Source of the DNA: an uncultured beta proteobacterium
Lineage (GTDB): Bacteria > Pseudomonadota > Gammaproteobacteria > Burkholderiales > SG8-39
Direction: 5' to 3'
Assembly: GCA_902826155.1 (NCBI GenBank)
Contig: CADEDU010000028.1
Span: 31,973 to 77,124 of the forward strand
DNA length: 45,152 nt
Position 1 is the stretch's first letter. Each line of letters opens with the position of its first letter. Below the pieces are notes generated by a model. The model ran no database searches, had not been told where the DNA came from, and saw only the letters and a program-made list of their open reading frames with translations. Both the position numbers and the translations under genes were made by a program. Of this stretch, positions 1-7,058 are shown piece by piece.

Positions 1-1458
1 CTAGTTCTCGATCTCCGCCTCGGTGCCGTTGATCGTGCCGGCGGCAAAGGTGCCTTTCACCTTCACCACTGTTTGATTGGGCGTCACCAGGCCGAAGAAC
101 TGCGTCACCGAAATCGCCGCGTCTTGTGCGTTCTGGAACTGCACTGTGCCCGCAAGATTGGCGCTGATACCCAGCAGCGTGAGCGTGCGGCCCGCTTCGT
201 TTTCCGCTGTGACGAGGCCCTGCACGATGTCGACGCCACCGTTGCCGTTGTTGTCCTCGATACGCTCGGCGATGATGTTGCCGCTCGCATCGACGTAGCA
301 GCGTGCTTCGACGCGCAGACCGTTGAGAGCGGCCAGGCTATTGCCACCGTTCGGCGAGCGCACCTCGGTGAGATCGTTGATCACCACTGTCTTGCCTAGC
401 ACGGTGGCGGTCCGCGCAACGGTGTTCAGCGCGGCCGCTCCGGTGAGGATCGTGCGCTGGCGCTTGAACTGGATCTTCGTTGCGACCAGCGTTGCGCCCG
501 ACAGCTGACCTTCGGCCTCCACCTTCGCGCCGTTGACCAGATCGCTCAGCGCGCCGTTCTCGAAGCGAACGTTGCTCGCCAGTTGCACCGCGCGACCGTT
601 GACGTTGAACGCGGCCGAGGCGCCGGTGAATCCGGTGACGAAGCCTTCGACCTCGAACTGCTGGCCTTGCCCCGGCAGCAGCGCCGAATCTTCCACTTGC
701 ACGACCGTGGCGTTGAAGATGCCGGCCGTGAGTGATCCGCGCACTTCCAGCACCGCGCCGTTTGCGATCGTCGCGCCGGTCGGGACGATCGTCGCACTGG
801 CGTAGTTGACGTTGACGCCTGCCAAGGTGAACGTGCGTGCCGGCGCATTTAAGTTGCTCACCGTTCCGCGCAGTTCATCGACGATACCGCCACCGGACTG
901 GAACTCGATGCGGCTCGCCTGGATGTTTCCGGCCGTGTCGCGCTGCCCGTGCACTTCGACCACGCTGGTGTTTGCGGTGAGCTGCTGCAGGCTGGCCACG
1001 GCATTGCCGGCGACACCGAAGTTGGCGAACACGGTGTCGTTGAACACGAGCACGCGCTGATTGAGCACCGTAATGAACGGCGGGTTGGCCGTGGTGTTCA
1101 CGCTTTGCACGACGCCGCGCACCTCGTTCTGGATGAGGATGGTCTGCGCGGTGCCGCTGGTGCCGTCGCTGTTGAACTGGCCGGTCACCTGCACAACCAT
1201 GCCTGTCTGCAGCGCGGTCGTGGTGCGCGAGCTGTTGTCGCTGAAGATGGACGCGGCGCTGTCGTCGAAGCGCACGCCGTTGACGATCACGCTGCCCTTC
1301 TCCATCACGCCGATCGACGCGCCCGCCGTCGCGCCGGTGCCACCCGTACCGCCGCTGCCGACGGTCACGCCGGTACCGCCCGAGCCACCGCCGCAGCCGG
1401 TCAGGATCGCAGCCACCAAAGTCAGCACCCCGGTGATGCTCCGCACTCGCATATTCAT
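1..1458 (-). CDS. DUF5666-repeat lipoprotein
   Basis: This 485-residue protein begins with a lipoprotein signal peptide whose lipobox ends at the Cys in LTGCGGGSGG (about residue 22), followed by a Gly/Thr-rich linker, so it is probably anchored in the outer membrane. The rest is about six diverged repeats of roughly 65-75 residues. Each has a beta-rich pattern of the type 'G-V-x-V-N-G..., F..., L..G..V.V.G' and ends near phrases such as ASRIEF, ATKIQF and AERIED, which is typical of DUF5666 domains. No catalytic motif is visible. The stop is the TAG at the very edge of the window (bases 1-3). The ATG at 1458 overlaps the upstream DUF6502 stop in an ATGA arrangement and has AGGAG just upstream. 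The two genes are therefore probably translationally coupled. The function is unknown; a surface or adhesive role would be inference only. Confidence 0.85.
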   Translation of the reverse strand: MNMRVRSITGVLTLVAAILTGCGGGSGGTGVTVGSGGTGGTGATAGASIGVMEKGSVIVNGVRFDDSAASIFSDNSSRTTTALQTGMVVQVTGQFNSDGTSGTAQTILIQNEVRGVVQSVNTTANPPFITVLNQRVLVFNDTVFANFGVAGNAVASLQQLTANTSVVEVHGQRDTAGNIQASRIEFQSGGGIVDELRGTVSNLNAPARTFTLAGVNVNYASATIVPTGATIANGAVLEVRGSLTAGIFNATVVQVEDSALLPGQGQQFEVEGFVTGFTGASAAFNVNGRAVQLASNVRFENGALSDLVNGAKVEAEGQLSGATLVATKIQFKRQRTILTGAAALNTVARTATVLGKTVVINDLTEVRSPNGGNSLAALNGLRVEARCYVDASGNIIAERIEDNNGNGGVDIVQGLVTAENEAGRTLTLLGISANLAGTVQFQNAQDAAISVTQFFGLVTPNQTVVKVKGTFAAGTINGTEAEIEN

Positions 1459-2315
1459 TGCTCTTCTCCTGGCGGCGTCTCATGCGGCCGCTCAAAGTAG
1501 TAGATCCCCATTCCGGCGCACATCCGGCCGGTACCCTTGACCGACGGATTGGCATCGCGATCGTGTTCGGCGAGCCAGCGGTCGAGTTCCTCAAGTAGTT
1601 TTTGCGCGCGCACACCGCTCAATGCGCGGAATTTCGGCAGCACTTCCTGCGGCAGGTTGTCGTACATCACCTTGCGCTGGAAGCGCGCGTCGTCGTTGCC
1701 ATGCTGCATGTTGTGATCGATCGTGGTGATCAGCGCCGCCACGTCGTGGCCCAGGATCAGCAGCTTGTCGGCGTCGCTGGTGGTCGGGATGTAGACCCGT
1801 GCGCGCAAGTGGATCCTGCCATCGTCGTCCTGTTCCACCGCGCCCACGCGCATCAGCTCGTCGAGCACCGCGCGCGCCGGCATGTCGCCGCTGTAGCGCC
1901 GCACCAACTCGGCGAAGCTCCGGGCGCCTTCATCGGACTTGAGCGCAAGCGGCTCGCCGCTGCGATCGTGAAAGTCGCGATCGCGCACCCAGCCGGCGAT
2001 CACCCGGGCGGCGCGGTTGTAGCGTTCCCCTTCTTCGGCGCTGCGCGAGCCTTCGTCGCTCAGCAGCTGCTGGATATCCTTGCGGGTCAGGCCGGTGATG
2101 ACGGCCACGCGCGAGATCGACGGTTTACGACCCTCGACCTGGAAGTCGCTCAACGCGACGTCGATGTAGGCGCGTTTGGCGAGTGCCGTGAACGATTGGA
2201 ACGAGACGCCATTGCGCAGCAGCACACGCGCCAGCGCGCGGAGCGCCATGTCGATGGCGGTATTGAGCGCGGAGCGCGCCTGGTCGCCGGATGCTGTTTT
2301 GGCGGGTTTCGGCAT
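1455..2315 (-). CDS. DUF6502 family protein, probable DNA-binding regulator
   Basis: This 286-residue protein matches my memory of the DUF6502 family (MALRALARVLLRNGVSFQSF..., then AKRAYIDVAL). Residues about 66-86 (KPSISRVAVITGLTRKDIQQ) look like a winged-helix DNA-binding segment, so a regulatory role is plausible but unproven. I chose the ATG at 2315. An in-frame TTG lies 13 codons upstream, but the intervening codons are made by a perfect palindrome (2315-2336) that looks like an operator rather than coding sequence. There is no Shine-Dalgarno sequence before the ATG, because the palindrome occupies that place. The gene runs directly into the DUF5666 lipoprotein with a 4-bp overlap, which suggests one transcript. 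Autoregulation through the palindrome is inferred. Confidence 0.8.
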   Translation of the reverse strand: MPKPAKTASGDQARSALNTAIDMALRALARVLLRNGVSFQSFTALAKRAYIDVALSDFQVEGRKPSISRVAVITGLTRKDIQQLLSDEGSRSAEEGERYNRAARVIAGWVRDRDFHDRSGEPLALKSDEGARSFAELVRRYSGDMPARAVLDELMRVGAVEQDDDGRIHLRARVYIPTTSDADKLLILGHDVAALITTIDHNMQHGNDDARFQRKVMYDNLPQEVLPKFRALSGVRAQKLLEELDRWLAEHDRDANPSVKGTGRMCAGMGIYYFERPHETPPGEEQ

Positions 2316-2336
2316 ATTGGGAAAATTTTCCCAATA
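2315..2336 (-). promoter_or_regulatory. Perfect 22-bp palindrome over the DUF6502 start codon
   Basis: The half-site TATTGGGAAAA is followed immediately by its exact reverse complement, and the last base is the A of the ATG of the DUF6502 gene. As DNA it looks like an operator for a dimeric regulator. As RNA it would fold into a 9-bp stem with a 4-nt loop that hides the start region. Its AT-rich centre stands out in a GC-rich window. Confidence 0.6.
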
Positions 2337-2348
2337 AATCGGTGTGCT

Positions 2349-2371
2349 CGTCAAGCCCCGTGTTGGGGACG
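2349..2371 (-). terminator. Weak hairpin downstream of the DUF169 gene
   Basis: CCCC and GGGG flank a 5-nt loop, with outer CGTC/GACG arms. It lies about 58 bp after the DUF169 stop and before the DUF6502 start, so it could end the upstream four-gene operon. There is no T-tract, so this is only a candidate. Confidence 0.25.
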
Positions 2372-2428
2372 TTTCAGATCCAGGGGCCAGCCCTCACACC
2401 CCACCCCCAGCTCAGCTTGCGATCGTCC

Positions 2429-3220
2429 TCACGGCTTGGACTCGCCGTAGCTCGCGCCCAGGCCGGCGCGTGCATCCGACTGGATACCATACGGCGGGAA
2501 CGGATAGCGCAAGCCGTTTTTCACCAGCGCGTTCATGCCGGCGATCGCCTTGGGCAGATATTCGGGCGGCAGCGCCATCAGCATTTCCTCGTCTTGCACG
2601 CCGCCATAGCGACGCTCGGCGTAGCACGGGATCGAAAGACTCGGTTCACGCGTGCGCAGCGCCCGACCCCACGAGTCGGCGCAGGCCGATTCACCCACCA
2701 CGCTCCAGTCGAAGCGCTTATAGCCGCTCCATTGCAGCCCGTTGATGAAGAAGATCATCTGGCCGGGCGTGCCGTAGAACAGGCAGATGTCGGGCGGATC
2801 GAGCCGGCCCGCAGTAAGCGGCGAGACCGCCATCGCGTGGTACCGGCCGAATGGCACCACGTTCATCGCTGCCTGGTGCGAGGCGGAATCCTGCACCGAG
2901 GCGAACCACACGCCCGCCATGCGCTTGCCCGATTGCCATTCGTCGTCCTGCGGATGCAACCCGATCACCGCGCCGCACTGCGCGCCCACCAGATCGTCGC
3001 GCGTGATGCCCACCGTGAAGCCCAGCCGCGCCGCCTGCGCGACGATCTGATCGGTGGTGTGGATCGACTGCGGTCGGCGGATCTTCGGGATCGCCATCAT
3101 GTCTTCGACCCGCTCGAACAGCTTCATGCCGAAGGGGATCGATTTCAGCCGCAGATGCCGATTGAGATCGTCGACGATCGCGGCCCAGTCGAATCTTTGC
3201 GTGGCGGGTGTCTCGCTCAT
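2429..3220 (-). CDS. DUF169 domain-containing protein
   Basis: This 263-residue soluble protein has no signal peptide and the sequence character of the DUF169/COG2043 family: FGMKLFERVEDM near the N-terminus, FYGTPGQMIFFINGLQ in the middle, then a Cys-containing stretch (ESACADSWGRAL) and LPPEYLPKAI near the end. The biochemical role of the family is not established. The ATG at 3220 has AAGGAG upstream. It is the last gene of a same-strand series (Bug protein, alpha/beta hydrolase, amidohydrolase, DUF169) with gaps of 49, 9 and 53 bp, so it probably serves the same catabolic pathway. No regulator is present in the operon. Confidence 0.8.
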   Translation of the reverse strand: MSETPATQRFDWAAIVDDLNRHLRLKSIPFGMKLFERVEDMMAIPKIRRPQSIHTTDQIVAQAARLGFTVGITRDDLVGAQCGAVIGLHPQDDEWQSGKRMAGVWFASVQDSASHQAAMNVVPFGRYHAMAVSPLTAGRLDPPDICLFYGTPGQMIFFINGLQWSGYKRFDWSVVGESACADSWGRALRTREPSLSIPCYAERRYGGVQDEEMLMALPPEYLPKAIAGMNALVKNGLRYPFPPYGIQSDARAGLGASYGESKP

Positions 3221-3273
3221 TGCAGCTCCTTCATGGCAGCAACCCCGAACCCGGTGGTTGGGGGCGCGTCTGA

Positions 3274-4977
3274 CTACCGAAGCATGCCGACCGTCGGCAG
3301 TGCGCGCGAGAACTTCGTGAGGATCTGTCCCGGCGGCGCTACGCTGGTGTAGCCACTGCCGTCGAACACCTGCACGCCGTTGACCCAGGTACCGAACAGG
3401 CCGGGTGCGTTTCGCACCAGACGCGCGCCGTTCGCCGGCAGATCGTGCATGCGTTGCGTCTTGCTCACGCCGATGGTCGCCGGGTCGAACAGGATGAAAT
3501 CGGCCCAGTGCCCCGGCACCAGGGCACCGCGCTCGGCAATGCCGTAGATGTCGGCAAGATCGCTGGTCAGCTTCTTGATGGCGCGCGGCAAAGTGAAGCG
3601 TTTGTTCTCGCGCACCCAGTGGCCGAGGAAATGCATGCCGAAGCCCGCGTCGCAGAAAAACGTGTGATGCGCGCCGGCATCGGACAGCGACACCAAGTTG
3701 CCGTCCACCGCGAGCAGTTCGCCGACCCGGTCTTCATCCAGATTCAGCAGCTTCGCGGTGAAGGTGGTGGCCAGTGCCTCGGCGATGCCCAGATCGAGAA
3801 ACACATCGACCGGATCGCGCCGCTGCTCGCGGGCAATGGCGGCGATGCTGCGACCTTCGAGGGCGGCGTTCTCGGCGCGGGTGACGATGGTCACCTCGAC
3901 GCGCTCCCAATCGCCATTGAACAGGCGCGGGCCGTTGGGGATTTTCAGATCGGCGCGCACCCGATCACGGAACGCCGGATCGGCGAAGACCGGTGTCAGC
4001 CGCGCCGGGTCCTGCGTCTGCGGCCAGTCGGCCACCATCAGCATCGGATAGGCAGCGCTCAACTGGAAGTCCATGCTGAGCGGCTGGCACGAGGCCTGCG
4101 CGTAGACCGGATGTCCGCGCAAACGAGCTTGCGCACATGCGGCGCTGATGCCGTGCGCGCGTTCCGGCTGCGTCGGAAAGTAGAGCATCGCCGCATACAC
4201 CGACGGCCGGCCCGACACCTTCGCGAGTTCTTCCAGAAACGGAATCGTGGTGCGCTGTCCGCAGGTGGCCATCATCGAGCCGAATCCGGCTTCACCCACC
4301 ACGCGTGCGAACGCGACGAACTCGGCATCGTCAGCCGCGCGCGAAGGCATCGGCACGCCGCCGATGCCGTTGTGATTGTCGAAGGTCGACGACCCCAGGC
4401 CGATCGCGCCGGCCTGCATCGCCTCGCGCAGCAACGCGCACATGCGATCGAGCTCGGATGCCGTAGCGACGCGCTTGGAAGCCTCATCCCCCATCACCAC
4501 GGTGCGCATCGTCGAGTGCGACGCGTAGGCTGCGACGTTGGGATAGGCGCCTTGCCGCCTGAGCAGGTCGAGATATTCGCCGAAGGTCTCGAACTCCCAG
4601 CGCACGCCTGCCTGCAGCGATTCGAGCGACATCGCTTCGACCACCGACAGATTCTCGAGAATGCGCTGCCGCGTGGCGGGCGTTGCCGGTGCGATGCCGA
4701 AGCCGCAGTTGCCGATGATCACCGTGGTCACACCCAGCGCCGGCGAGGGCGAGCAGGTGGGGTCCCAGGTGAGTTGCGCGTCGTAGTGCGTGTGCACGTC
4801 GATCACGCCGGGTGCGAGGACATTGCCGCGCGCATCGATGGTCTGCTTCGCTTCGCCGCGCACTGCGCCGACCTCGGCCACACGGCCGGCTTTTACGGCG
4901 AGGTCGCCCTCGATCAACGGATTGCCCAGGCCATCGGCGATGCGGGCATTGCGAATCACCAGGTCGTGCATACCCAT
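3274..4977 (-). CDS. Amidohydrolase of the N-acyl-D-amino-acid deacylase family
   Basis: This 567-residue cytoplasmic metal-dependent amidohydrolase has a composite N-terminal beta domain, then GVIDVHTHYDAQLTW (His62 and His64 metal ligands) and IIGNCGFG (Cys91), which are hallmarks of D-aminoacylase-like amidohydrolases. Near the C-terminus come LSDAGAHHTFFCDAG and the typical closing segment ERGALVPGHWADFILFDP. The family removes acyl groups from N-acyl-D-amino acids, but many members have other or unknown amide substrates, so the substrate is left open. The ATG at 4977 has GAAAGG 5 bp upstream; a second ATG two codons later is possible. The gene lies 9 bp after the alpha/beta hydrolase gene, which indicates co-transcription. 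Confidence 0.88.
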   Translation of the reverse strand: MGMHDLVIRNARIADGLGNPLIEGDLAVKAGRVAEVGAVRGEAKQTIDARGNVLAPGVIDVHTHYDAQLTWDPTCSPSPALGVTTVIIGNCGFGIAPATPATRQRILENLSVVEAMSLESLQAGVRWEFETFGEYLDLLRRQGAYPNVAAYASHSTMRTVVMGDEASKRVATASELDRMCALLREAMQAGAIGLGSSTFDNHNGIGGVPMPSRAADDAEFVAFARVVGEAGFGSMMATCGQRTTIPFLEELAKVSGRPSVYAAMLYFPTQPERAHGISAACAQARLRGHPVYAQASCQPLSMDFQLSAAYPMLMVADWPQTQDPARLTPVFADPAFRDRVRADLKIPNGPRLFNGDWERVEVTIVTRAENAALEGRSIAAIAREQRRDPVDVFLDLGIAEALATTFTAKLLNLDEDRVGELLAVDGNLVSLSDAGAHHTFFCDAGFGMHFLGHWVRENKRFTLPRAIKKLTSDLADIYGIAERGALVPGHWADFILFDPATIGVSKTQRMHDLPANGARLVRNAPGLFGTWVNGVQVFDGSGYTSVAPPGQILTKFSRALPTVGMLR

Positions 4978-4986
4978 CGCAACCTT

Positions 4987-5856
4987 TCAAGCGAGAAACC
5001 GGATCAGATCCTGCAGTAATCGTTGCGGGGCCTCTTCGGGCACGTAGTGGCCGCAGCCCTCGTACACCGCGCCTTGCACATCGTCGGCGACCAGCCGCAC
5101 CGCGTCGACCATCGATGCGCCGACTCCCGCTTCGCCCGCGATCGCCAGCACCGGCATCGCGAGCTTGGGGCCGGCACGCAGTCGCTCCACCTGCGTGATC
5201 GATTCGGGCAGCGCGCGGTAATAGCCGACCGCCGAGCTGATGGCGTCGCGGCCACGATAGACGCGCGCATATTCGTCGAAGTCGGCGTCGGTGAACACGC
5301 CCGGAGTCTGCGTGCGCGACTCGAACAACCACTTGAGGAATTCGCGCTCGCGGCCTTCGATCAGCAGCTCGGGCAGCTCGGGCAACAGATTGAACGCGAA
5401 GTGCCACGACACCAGCGCGGCCTTGGGATTGAATGGCGGCCAGGGCACCAGCCCGGGAATGCGCGCGTCGACCAGCGCCAGCCGCCGCACCCGCGTGGGC
5501 TGTTGCAGGCCGAGCGGATAGCCGATCCACATGCCGATATCGAACCCCACGACATCGACCTGATCGAGCCCCAGCGCATCGAGCGCCCGCCACATCGTCC
5601 GCGCGATGCTCTCCATGTCGTAGGCCGGTGCGGGCTTGGCCGAATCGCCCAGGCCCGGCGGATCGATCGCGATGACGCGGCGATGCGCGGCCAGCGGTGC
5701 GAACAGATGCCGCCAGCAGTGCAACGACTGTGGCCAGCCGCCCAGGAGAACGAGCGGCTGCCCGCTGCCGGCCTCCACGTAGTAGAGCCGCGTTCCACCG
5801 GCGTCGGCGTAGCCGGCCCGCGCGTTCGGCGCGAGCGAGCGTGGGTCGAGCGGCAT
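4987..5856 (-). CDS. Alpha/beta hydrolase, epoxide-hydrolase-like
   Basis: This 289-residue alpha/beta hydrolase has an oxyanion-hole region LLGGWPQS (38-45), DPPGLGDS (65-72) and the nucleophile elbow VGFDIG with Asp106 in place of Ser. His270 in CGHYVPEE is the likely catalytic base. An Asp nucleophile is typical of soluble epoxide hydrolases and haloalkane or fluoroacetate dehalogenases; Tyr212/213 (GYYRAL) could be one of the epoxide-polarising tyrosines. The reaction is therefore more likely epoxide or C-halogen hydrolysis than ester cleavage. There is no signal peptide. The gene sits between a Bug-type binding protein and an amidohydrolase in the same operon. The start at 5856 has only a weak ribosome-binding site. 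Confidence 0.85.
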   Translation of the reverse strand: MPLDPRSLAPNARAGYADAGGTRLYYVEAGSGQPLVLLGGWPQSLHCWRHLFAPLAAHRRVIAIDPPGLGDSAKPAPAYDMESIARTMWRALDALGLDQVDVVGFDIGMWIGYPLGLQQPTRVRRLALVDARIPGLVPWPPFNPKAALVSWHFAFNLLPELPELLIEGREREFLKWLFESRTQTPGVFTDADFDEYARVYRGRDAISSAVGYYRALPESITQVERLRAGPKLAMPVLAIAGEAGVGASMVDAVRLVADDVQGAVYEGCGHYVPEEAPQRLLQDLIRFLA

Positions 5857-5905
5857 GCAGTGTTCTCGTGTCGTGTTGCGCTGACCTGATTTGCCTGGGG
5901 CCGAG

Positions 5906-6886
5906 TTACTCAGGCTTCAGGCCCGTGGCCTTGGCCACCGTTCCCCAGCGCACCATCTCGTCGCGGATCGTCTTGGCGAATTGCTCAGGCGTGTCGGCCA
6001 CCACGTCGGCGCCGATCGCAGTCAGGCGGTCGGTAGCTTCCTTCTCGCGCAACGCCTTGACCGCCGCGCCGTGCAGCCGCGTCACGATCTCCTTGGGCAA
6101 GCCGCCGGGGCCGACCAGTCCGAACCAGGCCGATACATCGAACCCCGGGAAGCCCGACTCGGCCACCGTTGGCGTGTTTGGGAACAGCGGCGAGCGTTTT
6201 GCGCTGGTGACCGCAATGAGTTTCAATTTGCCGCTCTTCACGTTGGCCGCCGCGGCCACGAGCGACGCATCCGCCGAAAGCAACACCGTGCCGGCAAGCA
6301 GATCGGCCAGCGCCGGCGCGGCGCCCTTGTACGGCACGTGATTGAGTTCAATGCCAGCGCGTTGCGCGAAGTGCTCGACGCCCAGATGCACGATCGTGCC
6401 CACGCCGGGCGATGCGTACGCGAGCTTGCCGGGATTGGCCTTGGCGTGTGCCACCAGTTCGGCCACGTTGCTCGCCGGCAGATTGGGATGTCCAACCAGC
6501 GCGCCGATCGTCAGGCACACGTTGGTGATCGGAGCGATGTCCTTGATCGGATCGAACGGCAGCTTGGCGAATACGTGCGGACCGACCGACAGTGCCGAGA
6601 TCGTCGCGATGCCGATGGTGTAGCCGTCGGACGGTGCCTTGGCGATCGCCTCGGTACCGATGACGCCGCCGGCACCGGGCCGGTTCTCCACCACCACCGG
6701 CTGACCCAGCACATCGGCGATGCCTTTGGCGGCGACCCGTCCGCAGATGTCGGTGGGGCCGCCCGCGGGAAACGGCACGATGAATCGAATCGGCTTGCTC
6801 GGGTACGCCTGCGCCCACGCGGTGCTCGCGATCATGCTTGCCGATGCCAGGCACAGCATGCGCGACGCGATGCTCGACCATCTCAT
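5906..6886 (-). CDS. Tripartite tricarboxylate transporter (Bug/TctC) substrate-binding protein
   Basis: This 326-residue periplasmic binding protein has a signal peptide ending at AWA-QAYPSKP, followed by the family hallmarks IRFIVPFPAGGPTD, VVENRPGAGGVIG, SDGYTIG, YASPGVGTIVHL and VPYKGAAPALADLLAG. The start ATG at 6886 is fixed by an AGGAGGA 7 bp upstream; a long reading frame continues upstream but lacks such support. No TctA or TctB membrane subunit is present, which is common for this amplified family in Burkholderiales. It is the first gene of a same-strand operon with an epoxide-hydrolase-like enzyme, an amidohydrolase and DUF169. It probably captures the substrate of that pathway, most likely a small carboxylate. 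Confidence 0.93.
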   Translation of the reverse strand: MRWSSIASRMLCLASASMIASTAWAQAYPSKPIRFIVPFPAGGPTDICGRVAAKGIADVLGQPVVVENRPGAGGVIGTEAIAKAPSDGYTIGIATISALSVGPHVFAKLPFDPIKDIAPITNVCLTIGALVGHPNLPASNVAELVAHAKANPGKLAYASPGVGTIVHLGVEHFAQRAGIELNHVPYKGAAPALADLLAGTVLLSADASLVAAAANVKSGKLKLIAVTSAKRSPLFPNTPTVAESGFPGFDVSAWFGLVGPGGLPKEIVTRLHGAAVKALREKEATDRLTAIGADVVADTPEQFAKTIRDEMVRWGTVAKATGLKPE

Positions 6887-7058
6887 TGCGATCCTCCTCC
6901 GTCCAATCCCGTCCAATCGAGTGTCGCCGCATTCTCGCACGGCGCGATGCGCTGTCCGGCACGTGCTGACGGCGATCGACAGCCGCCGCTGACTAGCGTA
7001 GAGCGCGGCCGAACTCTTAGACTGCCTGCAAGACAAGACGAACGACAGAACAACAACC

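Noticed and set aside
5906..6886. A full TctABC transporter at any of the three Bug protein genes
   Set aside because: No TctA or TctB membrane protein is encoded near any of them; they are orphan binding proteins.
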